A stretch of DNA of 25,561 nucleotides, from positions 1-25,561 of the forward strand of contig PSRL01000129.1 in NCBI GenBank assembly GCA_003176035.1. The letters run 5' to 3'. The notes under the pieces were generated by a model, which searched no databases, was not told where the DNA came from, and saw nothing but the letters and a program-made list of their open reading frames with translations. Each line of letters begins with the position of its first letter. The first letter of the stretch is position 1. The DNA comes from Verrucomicrobiota bacterium (GTDB lineage Bacteria; Verrucomicrobiota; Verrucomicrobiia; Chthoniobacterales; Xiphinematobacteraceae). Positions 7,233-15,400 of the stretch are shown here, one piece after another. The translations under genes and the position numbers were made by a program.

Positions 7233-8249
7233 ATGAAAGGAGTGTCGCATAGGTGTGCCCATAAATCAAAGCGGGCGGTTTCTATTATTGGTACGGGCAG
7301 CTACGCCCCTGAACGGATTTTAAGTAATGCGGATTTGGAACGCATGGTAGAGACGAGCGATGACTGGATCACCTCTCGAACGGGCATAAAGGAACGCCGT
7401 ATTGCGGCAGCCGACGAATTCACCAGTCATATGGCGGCCAAGGCAGCTCAGGCGGCGATGGAACAGGCCCATGTTGCTCCGGAAGAAATTGACATGATCG
7501 TTGTAGCTACTGTTTCACCGGACACATTTTTTCCCGCGACAGCTTGCCACGTGCAACGAATTTTGGGGGCAAAGAATGCGGTTTGTTTTGATGTCTCCGC
7601 AGCATGTTCGGGATTTCTCTATTCGTTGGAAATCGCACAGCAGTTTATTTCCACTCATACCTACGACACCATCTTAGTGATTGGTGCCGATAAGCTCAGC
7701 GCACTGGTGAACTGGAAGGATCGGAACACCTGCGTCCTCTTTGGAGATGGAGCGGGCGCAGCCATTTTGCGTTCGCGTGAGGGATCACATGGAGTCATTA
7801 CCACATACATGGCTAGTGACGGCAACTATGCCGATATTCTTTGTATGCCCGGCGGTGGTTGCGCGTTGCCTATAACTTCAGAGAATTTTGAACAACACCT
7901 CAATACTATCCAAATGAATGGGAAGGAAACATTCAAATTGGCAGTTACTTCCATGCAGCATGCTGCTTTGCGCGCTCTGCAGCAGGCCAATTTGGAGCTT
8001 TCCGATATCAAATGCATCATCCCTCATCAGGCAAATATTCGAATCATCGAAGCACTTGCGGACAGACTTAAGGTGCCAATGGACAAGATATATGTGAACC
8101 TGGAGCGCTATGGGAATACCTCGGCGGCGGCTGTCGCAATGGCACTCGATGAGGCTAGTCGAAAAGAACATTTTCAGATCGGCGATTATATTTTAATGGT
8201 CGTTTTCGGAGGAGGACTCACTTGGGCAAGTTCCGTGATCCAATGGTAA
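7233..8249 (+). CDS. fabH: 3-oxoacyl-ACP synthase III
   Basis: FabH condenses acetyl-CoA with malonyl-ACP to start type II fatty acid synthesis. The 338-residue protein has the catalytic triad Cys125 (DVSAACSGF), His265 (IIPHQANIRI) and Asn295 (YGNTSAAA), plus the C-terminal GGGLTWAS block. SRTGIKERRIA near 48-58 is also family-typical. The ATG at 7233 gives 12-14 extra basic residues (MKGVSHRCAHKSKR) before the normal beginning at SIIGTGSYAPE, so the true start could lie slightly downstream. No fabD, fabG or acpP follows; the cluster goes straight to tatD, so the rest of the fatty acid genes must be elsewhere. No Shine-Dalgarno sequence is visible. Confidence 0.96.
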   Translation: MKGVSHRCAHKSKRAVSIIGTGSYAPERILSNADLERMVETSDDWITSRTGIKERRIAAADEFTSHMAAKAAQAAMEQAHVAPEEIDMIVVATVSPDTFFPATACHVQRILGAKNAVCFDVSAACSGFLYSLEIAQQFISTHTYDTILVIGADKLSALVNWKDRNTCVLFGDGAGAAILRSREGSHGVITTYMASDGNYADILCMPGGGCALPITSENFEQHLNTIQMNGKETFKLAVTSMQHAALRALQQANLELSDIKCIIPHQANIRIIEALADRLKVPMDKIYVNLERYGNTSAAAVAMALDEASRKEHFQIGDYILMVVFGGGLTWASSVIQW

Positions 8250-8286
8250 GATTTTGATCCGTTTCTTTTTTTGACCCCTTCTAAGC

Positions 8287-9138
8287 ATGTTTATCGATAC
8301 CCACGCTCACTTGGATTATGCGGATTATAAAGACGATTTGGAAGAGGTCATTGCCAAAGCCACCGCTGCCGGTGTCACACGCATTTTGACGGTTGGGACA
8401 AGTCTCGAAAGTAGCCGCCAAGCGGTAGCGCTTTCAGAACGATTTGCTGGTGTTTATGCTGTGGTGGGTATTCATCCTACCAATGTGGCGGCGGAGCCAC
8501 GTGATTTTTATTCATCCCTACAGGAAATCGCCGAGCATCCCAAAGTTGTCGCCATTGGGGAAACGGGACTCGATTATCATCATCTTCCCAGCGAAAAACT
8601 TCAACCGTCGGCAGCATTGGAAGCGTTGGGGTGCGAATTTTCAGCTGAACCGGAGGGAGCGGTTTTAGACGGTGCGTACAAAGCACTCCAGACTCAGGCA
8701 TTTTTGCAGCATTTGGACCTTGCGGTAAAACTCCGCTTAAACGTCGTCCTCCACCAGCGCGATGCTTGGGAAGATACTTTACGGTACCTTGCACCTTATA
8801 ATAGCCGCTTACGCGCTGTCTTTCACTGTTTTGGCGGAACGGCTCAAGAAGCAATGCAAGTGATTGAGCAAGGCCACATCATTTCTTTTACGGGCATTGT
8901 AACATTTAAAAATGCTCACAACATTCGGACGACAGTGGCCGCTGTTTCAGCCAATGGCTATATGCTGGAGACAGATTGCCCTTATTTGGCTCCTGTTCCC
9001 TATCGCGGTAAGAGGTGTGAGCCTGCCCATGTGCGCAACATCGCAGAACTCATTTCCCAGGTGCGCGGAGAAAGCTTGGACGCTATTGCGCGGCAAACAA
9101 CAGCTACAGCGGAAGAATTTTTTCGGCTTATCGGTTGA
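8287..9138 (+). CDS. tatD: TatD-family metal-dependent DNase/hydrolase
   Basis: This is a TatD-type TIM-barrel hydrolase of the amidohydrolase superfamily; members are 3'-5' exonucleases or deoxyribonucleases needing divalent metal. All expected metal ligands are visible: H6 and H8 in DTHAHLD, E92 in GETGLDYHH, H156 in VVLHQRDA, H180 in VFHCFGG and D230 in ETDCPYLAP. At 283 residues it is about 25 longer than typical. The extra length lies between roughly 100 and 133, directly after GLDYHH, where most members have only a short loop. The ATG at 8287 gives the usual N-terminus. It follows fabH by 37 bp on the same strand and may belong to that transcript. The specific substrate cannot be read from sequence, and the symbol is used in the family sense. 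Confidence 0.93.
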   Translation: MFIDTHAHLDYADYKDDLEEVIAKATAAGVTRILTVGTSLESSRQAVALSERFAGVYAVVGIHPTNVAAEPRDFYSSLQEIAEHPKVVAIGETGLDYHHLPSEKLQPSAALEALGCEFSAEPEGAVLDGAYKALQTQAFLQHLDLAVKLRLNVVLHQRDAWEDTLRYLAPYNSRLRAVFHCFGGTAQEAMQVIEQGHIISFTGIVTFKNAHNIRTTVAAVSANGYMLETDCPYLAPVPYRGKRCEPAHVRNIAELISQVRGESLDAIARQTTATAEEFFRLIG

Positions 9139-9173
9139 AAATATGACCAACCGACAAAGTTTCCCTGTAAAAG

Positions 9174-9377
9174 ATGGAGGACAAGACCGGTCAAGGGGGC
9201 GGCGACCTCAGTCGTCGAGTGGCGCAAGGCTACACTTCCCTCCTTCGCGTCTTGGCGGCGAAAGCTTTTGATCCCTTTTTCCCAAAACCTCCTCTTCCAC
9301 CAGGTTTTCCATTCCGTACTGAATTTTCTGGTCGAAATTTTACTATCGAAATACCCTCACACATGGATGTTTACTAG
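9174..9377 (+). CDS. Possible 67-residue proline-rich hypothetical protein
   Basis: This is an open frame with ATG start and TAG stop in an otherwise empty stretch after tatD. I do not recognise it. The middle is proline/phenylalanine-rich (FDPFFPKPPLPPGFPFRTEF) and the N-terminus glycine-rich. It has no signal peptide and no clear domain. A ggagg motif lies at the start codon itself, not at a useful distance. A second, 42-codon frame starting at 9144 overlaps it, so the coding frame is uncertain, and the stretch may be non-coding. Confidence 0.3.
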   Translation: MEDKTGQGGGDLSRRVAQGYTSLLRVLAAKAFDPFFPKPPLPPGFPFRTEFSGRNFTIEIPSHMDVY

Positions 9378-9457
9378 CTCGCACGCTTTTTCAGGATCGA
9401 CTAGCTAGCTAGGCTAATACATGTCTTCGCTAGTAATACTCATTTGGGCGCGACTAG
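9374..9457. repeat. CTAG cluster with 12-bp palindrome
   Basis: Six ctag tetranucleotides fall within 84 bp (9374, 9401, 9405, 9409, 9430 and 9454). Three are fused as the perfect palindrome ctagctagctag at 9401-9412. The cluster spans the 3' end of the zinc-ribbon gene and the space between it and the convergent frame from tatD. No T-run follows, so it is not a standard terminator. The role is unknown. Confidence 0.6.
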
Positions 9458-9659
9458 CTAAAAACCGCGCGTGTGCGGCTACTACTCGGGGGTCTGTATC
9501 AAAACGATAGCTGTGACAGTTTGGGCAGGTGGTTGCGCTGGCGGTCAAAATAGAATCGCATCCTTCGCAAATTTTGTATTCTTCCGGTTGCTCTATGATT
9601 TTGGCCGCACGCTCAGCGCGGTCCGCCATATGAGCGTCTTTGTGTTGAGGTTCAGACAT
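9414..9659 (-). CDS. Small zinc-ribbon protein
   Basis: This is an 81-residue soluble protein with one treble-clef/zinc-ribbon-like motif: C31-x2-C34 (CEGCDS) and C45-x2-C48 (CPNCHSYRFD). The flanks are an acidic-basic N-terminal helix (residues 8-22) and a C-terminal alanine/arginine helix (VVAAHARFLASRAQ). The pattern suggests metal binding and perhaps contact with nucleic acid or ribosomes, but I cannot name a function. The ATG at 9657-9659 is used; Met11 is an alternative. It lies 75 bp downstream of the winged-helix gene on the same strand, with a run of nine C (nine G in the reading direction) in between. Similar small proteins seem to be lineage-restricted; this is an impression, not a search result. 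Confidence 0.8.
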   Translation of the reverse strand: MSEPQHKDAHMADRAERAAKIIEQPEEYKICEGCDSILTASATTCPNCHSYRFDTDPRVVAAHARFLASRAQMSITSEDMY

Positions 9660-9677
9660 GAGATGAATTTAAAGTAA

Positions 9678-9686
9678 CCCCCCCCC
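9678..9686. repeat. C9 homopolymer tract
   Basis: Nine consecutive C bases lie 19-27 nt upstream of the zinc-ribbon start codon (G9 in that gene's direction). Tracts of this length are prone to slippage and could alter promoter or leader spacing. They are also prone to sequencing error. Confidence 0.85.
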
Positions 9687-9734
9687 TTGGCAAGGTACAT
9701 TCAGTGGGGAGTTGTTACGCTGGGCGCTGTTCTT

Positions 9735-10190
9735 TCAAGAGAGTACCTTAACCCCCTTCTGAGACACAGAAAAATTGTGCCAATCTTCCTGGGAAATTTC
9801 CATGGGCAGTTGAGGTAGAGCAGCCGCCTTTGGCTGATACCGATAGCGCCCTTCACCTATTTTCTGTAGGCCAGCAACTTTCTTGCCGGTGCTGCTGAAC
9901 CAAACGTGGATATTCTGGCTTCGCATCCCCAGTTTAGCGGAAAGTTCCCGAACGCTCATCCCCTTTTCTCCCGCTTGCGTCAGACTTGCGAGAATTTCTT
10001 GCTTGAGCATGCCGCGCCCCATGGTTCTGCCTAGAGGAAGGGGAAGTCTATCGCATGAATGTTCCTTAGAATGAACAAGTTCTGAAATTTCGCTTTCGAC
10101 CTGTTGGAGGGCTTTCATGATACCCTCCCTTTTTTTTGCCAATTTGAGCAAGTTCTGTAGAACGGCGGGATCGTATATCTTTGATTGCAT
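9735..10190 (-). CDS. Coiled-coil plus winged-helix-like protein (putative regulator)
   Basis: This 151-residue protein is not assigned to a named family. Residues 8-40 form a charged amphipathic helix, probably a coiled coil (LLKLAKKREGIMKALQQVES). Residues 60-120 read as a winged helix-turn-helix: LKQEILASLTQAGEKGMSVR (helix 1 and turn), ELSAKLGMRSQNIHVWFSS (helices 2 and 3), then a wing ending IGEGRYRYQP. It may be a DNA-binding regulator or nucleoid-type protein, with oligomerisation through the coiled coil. The start is ATG at 10188-10190; Met25 is an alternative. The gene is divergent from the phosphopantetheinyl transferase and may be co-transcribed with the zinc-ribbon gene 75 bp downstream. 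A short dyad and an 11-bp direct repeat lie in its upstream region and are candidates for its own binding sites (inference). Confidence 0.8.
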   Translation of the reverse strand: MQSKIYDPAVLQNLLKLAKKREGIMKALQQVESEISELVHSKEHSCDRLPLPLGRTMGRGMLKQEILASLTQAGEKGMSVRELSAKLGMRSQNIHVWFSSTGKKVAGLQKIGEGRYRYQPKAAALPQLPMEISQEDWHNFSVSQKGVKVLS

Positions 10191-10480
10191 TGGGATTGAT
10201 ATGATTTAGAATAATAATTTTAGTATTGTTAAAATAGATGGAGGGGACGGTCCCGGCAGTGGTCTCCCCCCAAAATTTGGAGAAGGGCATACGGTGATTA
10301 ATAAGAGTATCTTAATAAGAGTTGCGTAATATCGGATGAGATGCCGTTCTTCGCAAGGGGCGAATTCCTAGCTGGTTCAACTTATTTGCCGATTGCTGTT
10401 ATGCTATCAGGTGCATAAAAGTGAAAACAAGTTTGGTCATAAAACGAATAAAAATTCAAAATTTTGCATATTCTTAGCAA
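10191..10480. other. Divergent intergenic region (winged-helix gene / phosphopantetheinyl transferase gene)
   Basis: About 290 AT-rich bases separate two divergent start codons. It contains the dyad gggacGgtccc at 10244-10254, about 55 bp upstream of the winged-helix start, and a tandem 11-bp repeat at 10298-10322. I saw no tRNA, small-RNA signature or convincing consensus promoter. Confidence 0.5.
10298..10322. repeat. 11-bp tandem direct repeat (possible operator)
   Basis: The sequence ttaataagagt occurs at 10298-10308 and 10312-10322, a 14-bp period. It is centred in the divergent intergenic region. An aaga-gta-tctt dyad spans the junction. It could be a regulator binding site; no binding protein can be named. 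Confidence 0.5.
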
Positions 10481-11089
10481 ATGATATTGATCGATACAAA
10501 TCGGTCTTCACCCGGAAAATTGCTACCCGGGGAGGTCCGCCTTCACGTTAAGCCCTATTTGAAGCGGGAAGAACGCAACGCCGTGCTGCGACGGCTAGCG
10601 GGAGAATGTACAGGCAATACCCTGAATAAAATAAACTTAGAATACTCTCGCCGGGGAAAACCTTTTTTTAGGCATTCGCCGCAACTCCATTTTAGTCTCT
10701 CCCACACGGGAGAGAAGATTCTCATGGCATTTGCGCAATTTGCCATCGGTATAGACGTGGAAGTTGGCACCCGTCAGGTGTCCTTCGAAGCGGTTGCGCG
10801 GCGTTTTTTTGACCGGTCGGAATACACCTTCTTAAAGAATTGCTCCGAGGCCGAGCGCCCGACCGTGTTTTTTCGAATGTGGGTGCGTAAAGAGGCAGCC
10901 GTCAAACTGACGGGCGAGGGGCTGGCTTCAGGGTTGAGCAAGGTCAGAGTCGACCCAATGGAGGAAAATTGGCCCATCTACAGAGAAAAAGAAAAGCTTT
11001 TCGTGCAAGAGGTGGCCCCTTGGCCGGGAGCAATTAGCGCCATCGTGGCGCGCCACCAGTTTTCGGTGACGCTCCATTCAGAATTCTGA
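10481..11089 (+). CDS. 4'-phosphopantetheinyl transferase, Sfp/AcpT type
   Basis: It transfers the phosphopantetheine arm of CoA to a conserved serine of acyl or peptidyl carrier proteins. The 202-residue protein carries the Sfp-type signature: GKPFF then LHFSLSHTG (59-77, substrate contact), the metal-binding GIDVE at 90-94, and FRMWVRKEAAVKLTGEGL at 131-148, holding W134, K137-E138 and K142 of the WxxKEAxxK motif. It is longer than stand-alone AcpS (about 120) and shorter than Sfp (about 224). No polyketide or peptide synthetase genes are nearby, so it may serve as the general ACP-activating enzyme, or serve genes outside the window. ATG at 10481 gives a plausible start without a Shine-Dalgarno sequence. 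It ends 14 bp before the helicase gene, suggesting a two-gene unit. Confidence 0.92.
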   Translation: MILIDTNRSSPGKLLPGEVRLHVKPYLKREERNAVLRRLAGECTGNTLNKINLEYSRRGKPFFRHSPQLHFSLSHTGEKILMAFAQFAIGIDVEVGTRQVSFEAVARRFFDRSEYTFLKNCSEAERPTVFFRMWVRKEAAVKLTGEGLASGLSKVRVDPMEENWPIYREKEKLFVQEVAPWPGAISAIVARHQFSVTLHSEF

Positions 11090-11103
11090 TACAAAGATTA
11101 TTT

Positions 11104-12327
11104 ATGTCATTTCAAGGCCTGGGACTTTTAAAACCCGTTGTACATGGAGCGCAACGTATGGGATATGTGGAGCCTTCACCCATTCAACTTCAGGCCATCC
11201 CTGTAATCGTTGCCGGAAAGGACCTTGTCGCCTCCGCGCAAACCGGCACCGGCAAAACCGCCGCATTTGCCCTTCCCGCCCTCACTCGCCTGAAAACCGG
11301 AAAAAACTCCATTCGTTGTCTAGTGCTGGAACCGACACGCGAGCTTGCCATGCAAGTGGAATCCGCATTCCGTGACTACGCATATTTTATGGAAATGCCG
11401 ATCACTCTCATTCACGGTGGAGTGGGGTACGGCAAGCAAAGAGAGAATTTGACTAGGGGAAGCGACATCGTGGTGGCGACTCCCGGGCGCTTGTTGGATC
11501 TTCTCAAAAGTCAGACCGCCGATCTGAGTCACGTTGAAGTCCTCATCCTGGATGAAGTGGACCGTATGTTGGACATGGGTTTTTTACCAAGCGTGCGACA
11601 GATTATCGAAAAATGTCCCAGGGCGCGCCAGACTTTGCTTTTCTCGGCTACGATCCCAGAAGAAATTGCACGTCTCTCCTCCTGGTGTTTGCGTGATCCT
11701 GCAAGGATAGAAATCGGCGCACGGCGTTCGCCTGCGGAGACGGTGAATCACGCTTTTTATCCCGTTGCTGCGGATCAGAAATTTGATCTCTTGATTGCGC
11801 TTCTCAACCGCACTCACTTTGAAAGTATTCTGATTTTTACTCGCACCAAAGAGGGGGCGGACCGGATTGCCCACAAGTTAAAAGCTCAAGAGCATAGCGT
11901 CGCAATTTTGCATTCCAATCGCACACAGCGAGAACGCGTCGAAGCTTTGGAAGGGTTTAAAGGTGGGAAATACGAAGTCATGGTTGCGACGGACATCGCC
12001 GCCAGAGGCATTGACATTGCCGGGGTCAGCCACGTGATTAACTATGATGTTCCACAACATCCCGAAGATTACGTGCATAGAATTGGCCGCACAGGCCGAG
12101 CAGAGAGGGCGGGCGACGCGTTTACTATTATGACCGCCGAAGAGCTGCCCCACGTCAAGGAAATCGAACGGTTCATTAATCAAACCGTCCCTCGTCTGAA
12201 ATTAGAGAATTTCCCATATGTCTATACTGCGCTCTTTAATGAGGACGAGGTTGAAGCTGTGCTAAGGAAAGCACGCGGGGTTCGCACTCATAAGGGATAT
12301 AGTTTTGGACGCCGCAAACGGCGCTAG
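11104..12327 (+). CDS. DEAD-box ATP-dependent RNA helicase (RhlE-like)
   Basis: This is a superfamily 2 RNA helicase, likely in RNA remodelling, ribosome assembly or cold response. The 407-residue protein has the full motif set: Q motif PSPIQLQAIP, motif I AQTGTGKT (45-52), Ia PTRELA, Ib TPGRLLDLL, motif II D150-E-V-D153, motif III SAT (181-183), motif IV IFTRT, motif V ATDIAARGID and motif VI HRIGRTGR (325-332). Motif II reads DEVD instead of DEAD, which keeps the catalytic acidic residues. The C-terminus is a short basic tail (SFGRRKRR) with no added RNA-binding domain, most like RhlE-type proteins. ATG at 11104 is used. The intergenic region to the giant gene (119 bp) holds stem-loops but no clear T-run terminator. 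Confidence 0.96.
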   Translation: MSFQGLGLLKPVVHGAQRMGYVEPSPIQLQAIPVIVAGKDLVASAQTGTGKTAAFALPALTRLKTGKNSIRCLVLEPTRELAMQVESAFRDYAYFMEMPITLIHGGVGYGKQRENLTRGSDIVVATPGRLLDLLKSQTADLSHVEVLILDEVDRMLDMGFLPSVRQIIEKCPRARQTLLFSATIPEEIARLSSWCLRDPARIEIGARRSPAETVNHAFYPVAADQKFDLLIALLNRTHFESILIFTRTKEGADRIAHKLKAQEHSVAILHSNRTQRERVEALEGFKGGKYEVMVATDIAARGIDIAGVSHVINYDVPQHPEDYVHRIGRTGRAERAGDAFTIMTAEELPHVKEIERFINQTVPRLKLENFPYVYTALFNEDEVEAVLRKARGVRTHKGYSFGRRKRR

Positions 12328-12401
12328 CCACCTTTCTTAGGTATAAATTACCCGGCATCGCAGGTAGATTTTGCCGCAAGGCATTAAGCGAGCATTGCCT
12401 A

Positions 12402-12435
12402 ATTCATTTTATGCAACCCGATGCATAGAATGAAT
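12402..12435 (+). promoter_or_regulatory. Long stem-loop immediately upstream of the giant gene
   Basis: The arms attcattttatgca (12402-12415) and tgcatagaatgaat (12422-12435) pair over all 14 positions, with one G-U wobble, around the 6-base loop acccga. The stem ends 11 nt before the ATG at 12447, so in mRNA it would sit at the ribosome landing site. No T-run follows, which argues against an intrinsic terminator for the helicase gene. As DNA it is also an operator-like inverted repeat. A weaker 5-bp stem (aggca/tgcct, 12379-12383 with 12396-12400) lies just before it. A control role over the giant gene is inferred. Confidence 0.6.
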
Positions 12436-12446
12436 AATATGCTCAC

Positions 12447-15400
12447 ATGTCACCAAAAGTAGCAGCCGCAAATAAATTTATTTCCGATAGTGGTACTCAA
12501 AGCGCTTGCAAAGACTCAGGAAAATGGAAAACAAACGGCCCCGCTTGGAGCGCGAGGCTAGCGAGTGCAGGCTCGCAACTACTTAGTTATACCCCGGCGC
12601 AGTCCATGCGACGCATTGTCTCTGACATTGGCTCCGGCATTAGCTCTGTGGGGGATTGGGCTGATGAAGATAGTGACAAGGCTATCCTTAACAGAGAATA
12701 CGAAACAATAGAAAATGATTATCGAGCTCTCGAAGAAGAGCTCTCTTCCCTGATTAAGCCCGGTAGAGCATTTTCAACGATTAGGGAGGAAATCCAAGAG
12801 CTTTTTAAAAAGCGAATAGAGTCTCAGAAAAATAAGCTCACTCAAAATCCAGGCAATGCCGTCGACATCGAAAGAGACATCCATGTAAGCGAAGAATTAT
12901 GTAAAAGAATTGTTAATCAGATTCAGAGGTCGGAGATACCGCTCGATCACCTCATCGACCAAGAAACAGCCACAACACTTCAACGGACTCTCGATTTAGA
13001 AGTCGATAAATTAATAGAACATGTGCACGGCCAGTTTCAACAGGAACTCAAAAGGCTTGAGAGGGAATGTCGGAAGCCAGACAACATCGACTTAAATTCA
13101 CATCGCAAACAGTGGCAAGCTCCCGAATTTCGTCTTCCTAAAAATTTATTTGATCCCGCCACACTAGAGCGCCTGAGGTTGGCTATTGCTGTGTCCTGGG
13201 ATGCAATTCCTAAGCGCTTGGAATCTAATCGCCATCAACTCATAAAGAAGATTCAGGATCTTGTAAATAAGAAATCCGTATGTAATGCACAAGATCAATT
13301 AAAAAAAGAGATTCAATCTCTATTTTTAGATCATCTTCACGATTATCTCGTCGATGTCGATGAAATAAGGAAGGCATTTGGTTGTAAAGAGGCATTTGAC
13401 GACAACAATGAAGACAAGCTGATCACAAAACTCAAAAATGGGATTAAAAATAGAAGCCTCAATTTTAATGAAATAAAAGTGAGGATCGTGAATGGTGAAC
13501 GTACTAAGGAGAAAGGAGTTGTTTACTCAAAAATAAAAGAATTTGAGCAAAAACTGGAGCCATTTTATAGTGAACTTGCTGCTCTGGTTGATCAATTTGG
13601 GAAAGAACTGAAAAACCTTGGGCAGATGGATGCCAAACAAAGGGAAGAACTCCGTGCGAAATTAGTAAATAGTGTCGACACATATTTTTCTCAGGAGATA
13701 GCGAATACGGAGCAGAAAACTCGGGGTCTGAAAAGTAAAATGGCTTCGTTGCTGTTCCCTCATCAGGCTAAAGATCCAATCTCTCTGCTGAGAAAAATCC
13801 TATCCAATTCGGAACTCTCAATAAAGCAAAAGGCTTTCGGAGTCGTAGCTATATGTCTAAAATATGCATGTGAACTTTCGTTTTTAATACCTGCTGCGAA
13901 GGAATTTTCTCCACTAGATCCACAATTCGAAGCGCAAATGAGATCTCAGTTTAAGGCAAGATATGGGAATGCCGATCCTGATGCGTTATACCGTCTTCAA
14001 GAAAAGGATTTGGAAGAAGCCAAAGAGCAATTTAATAAAGCATTTGGACCTCACCCGGATTTGCAGCAAATAAGACTTGAGGATGGGACAAGCTACAGTA
14101 CCAATGATGCTATCGCCTTCTTAAGGAAATATCATCAGCTTAGCCAAGATGATCCGGAAAGTATTTTAGAGCAATTGGAGCCAAAGGAAGTTTATAGGGA
14201 CGCGGACGTAACCCTACATGAAGAAGATCCAAAGGAAAGAGAATCCGTATTGCGCAAATATGACGCTAACAATCCGGAAGAATTTGACGCAGGTCTTGCA
14301 AATTTTTTCAAATGGTATCTCAGCTTTGAGCAGGAGCGGCCCGATTTACATAAACGTGCAGAAGAGCGATTACGCCTCAGGGATAAAAAAGATCAGCAGC
14401 GCCAAGTAACACAAGAAGCAAAATCTGCAACAGATTCTGCTTGGGAATTGATAGAAGCAATTCCAATTGGGGGCAGTAGACCATCAGCCGGACTTCATCA
14501 TCGCCAAATCGGAGGAACAAAAACTCAACAGGCAGAAGATCTTCCTAGAGATCCTTTGACCGAATTTAACGGGAGGTCCGTTCACAATCTTTTAGTTACG
14601 ACTCGTCCTCGACAAAAGTCCTCCGACGTTCATCAGTTGGCTAGCCCGCAAAAGCAACCTCCTCGTTCAGAAAGACCAACACAACAGGCATACCCTAATT
14701 CTACACCGCAAGCGAAAAAAATTGCAAACTCAACGGAACCGGAGTCAACAAATGATTTGCAACGGCTAGAAGACCAAGTTGCGAATTTCTTTCTCGGGCG
14801 GGGAGCCCTTCTGGCTACGAGCACCCGTGTCCTCGGAAACAATCCAAATGACGAACATTATCAATCCCCAGCTCATGCTTTCGACGCTAATCACCATCTG
14901 GTCAAAAGAACCCCTGGAAATTGGGACACTTCCCATCAATTTATAGCCCTAGCCGAAGGCTCCGAATCTGACTTTAAGGCGGCGATTAAGCGCGGAGATG
15001 CACGCTTTGATACGATTTTCTTCGACAATCTCATTGACCAGAAGTTTTGGGATACCCAACGGTTGCCGGAGGAGCAGAAAAAGAAGATCAATAAGCTTCG
15101 TGGTTGGCTGGCCGACAAGGAGGTGATTTCCAATATTAAAACCGACGGTTCAGCACCGCTCTTTTCCAGAATGTCAGCTCCCTTCCTTGATTGGCTTCTC
15201 CTGGACCAAAATAGAGTCCAAGCAATCAAAGCCGAACATGTTAAAAATATCCGTCCGGAGTCTTTTTCCACTCTGTCTGACAATTCCTTTAGAGCCCTCC
15301 TTTCCCGTGATTCTCTTGCTCAGGCATTGACAAATAATCAAGCGGGCAAAATTTCTCTTTCCAATTTTTCTGATCCTGCACTTATAGCAAAATTCTTCGG

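Noticed and set aside
9144..9271. 42-codon frame overlapping the 67-codon frame after tatD
   Set aside because: It is short, arginine/serine-rich and low in complexity, and competes with a longer frame. There is no supporting signal.
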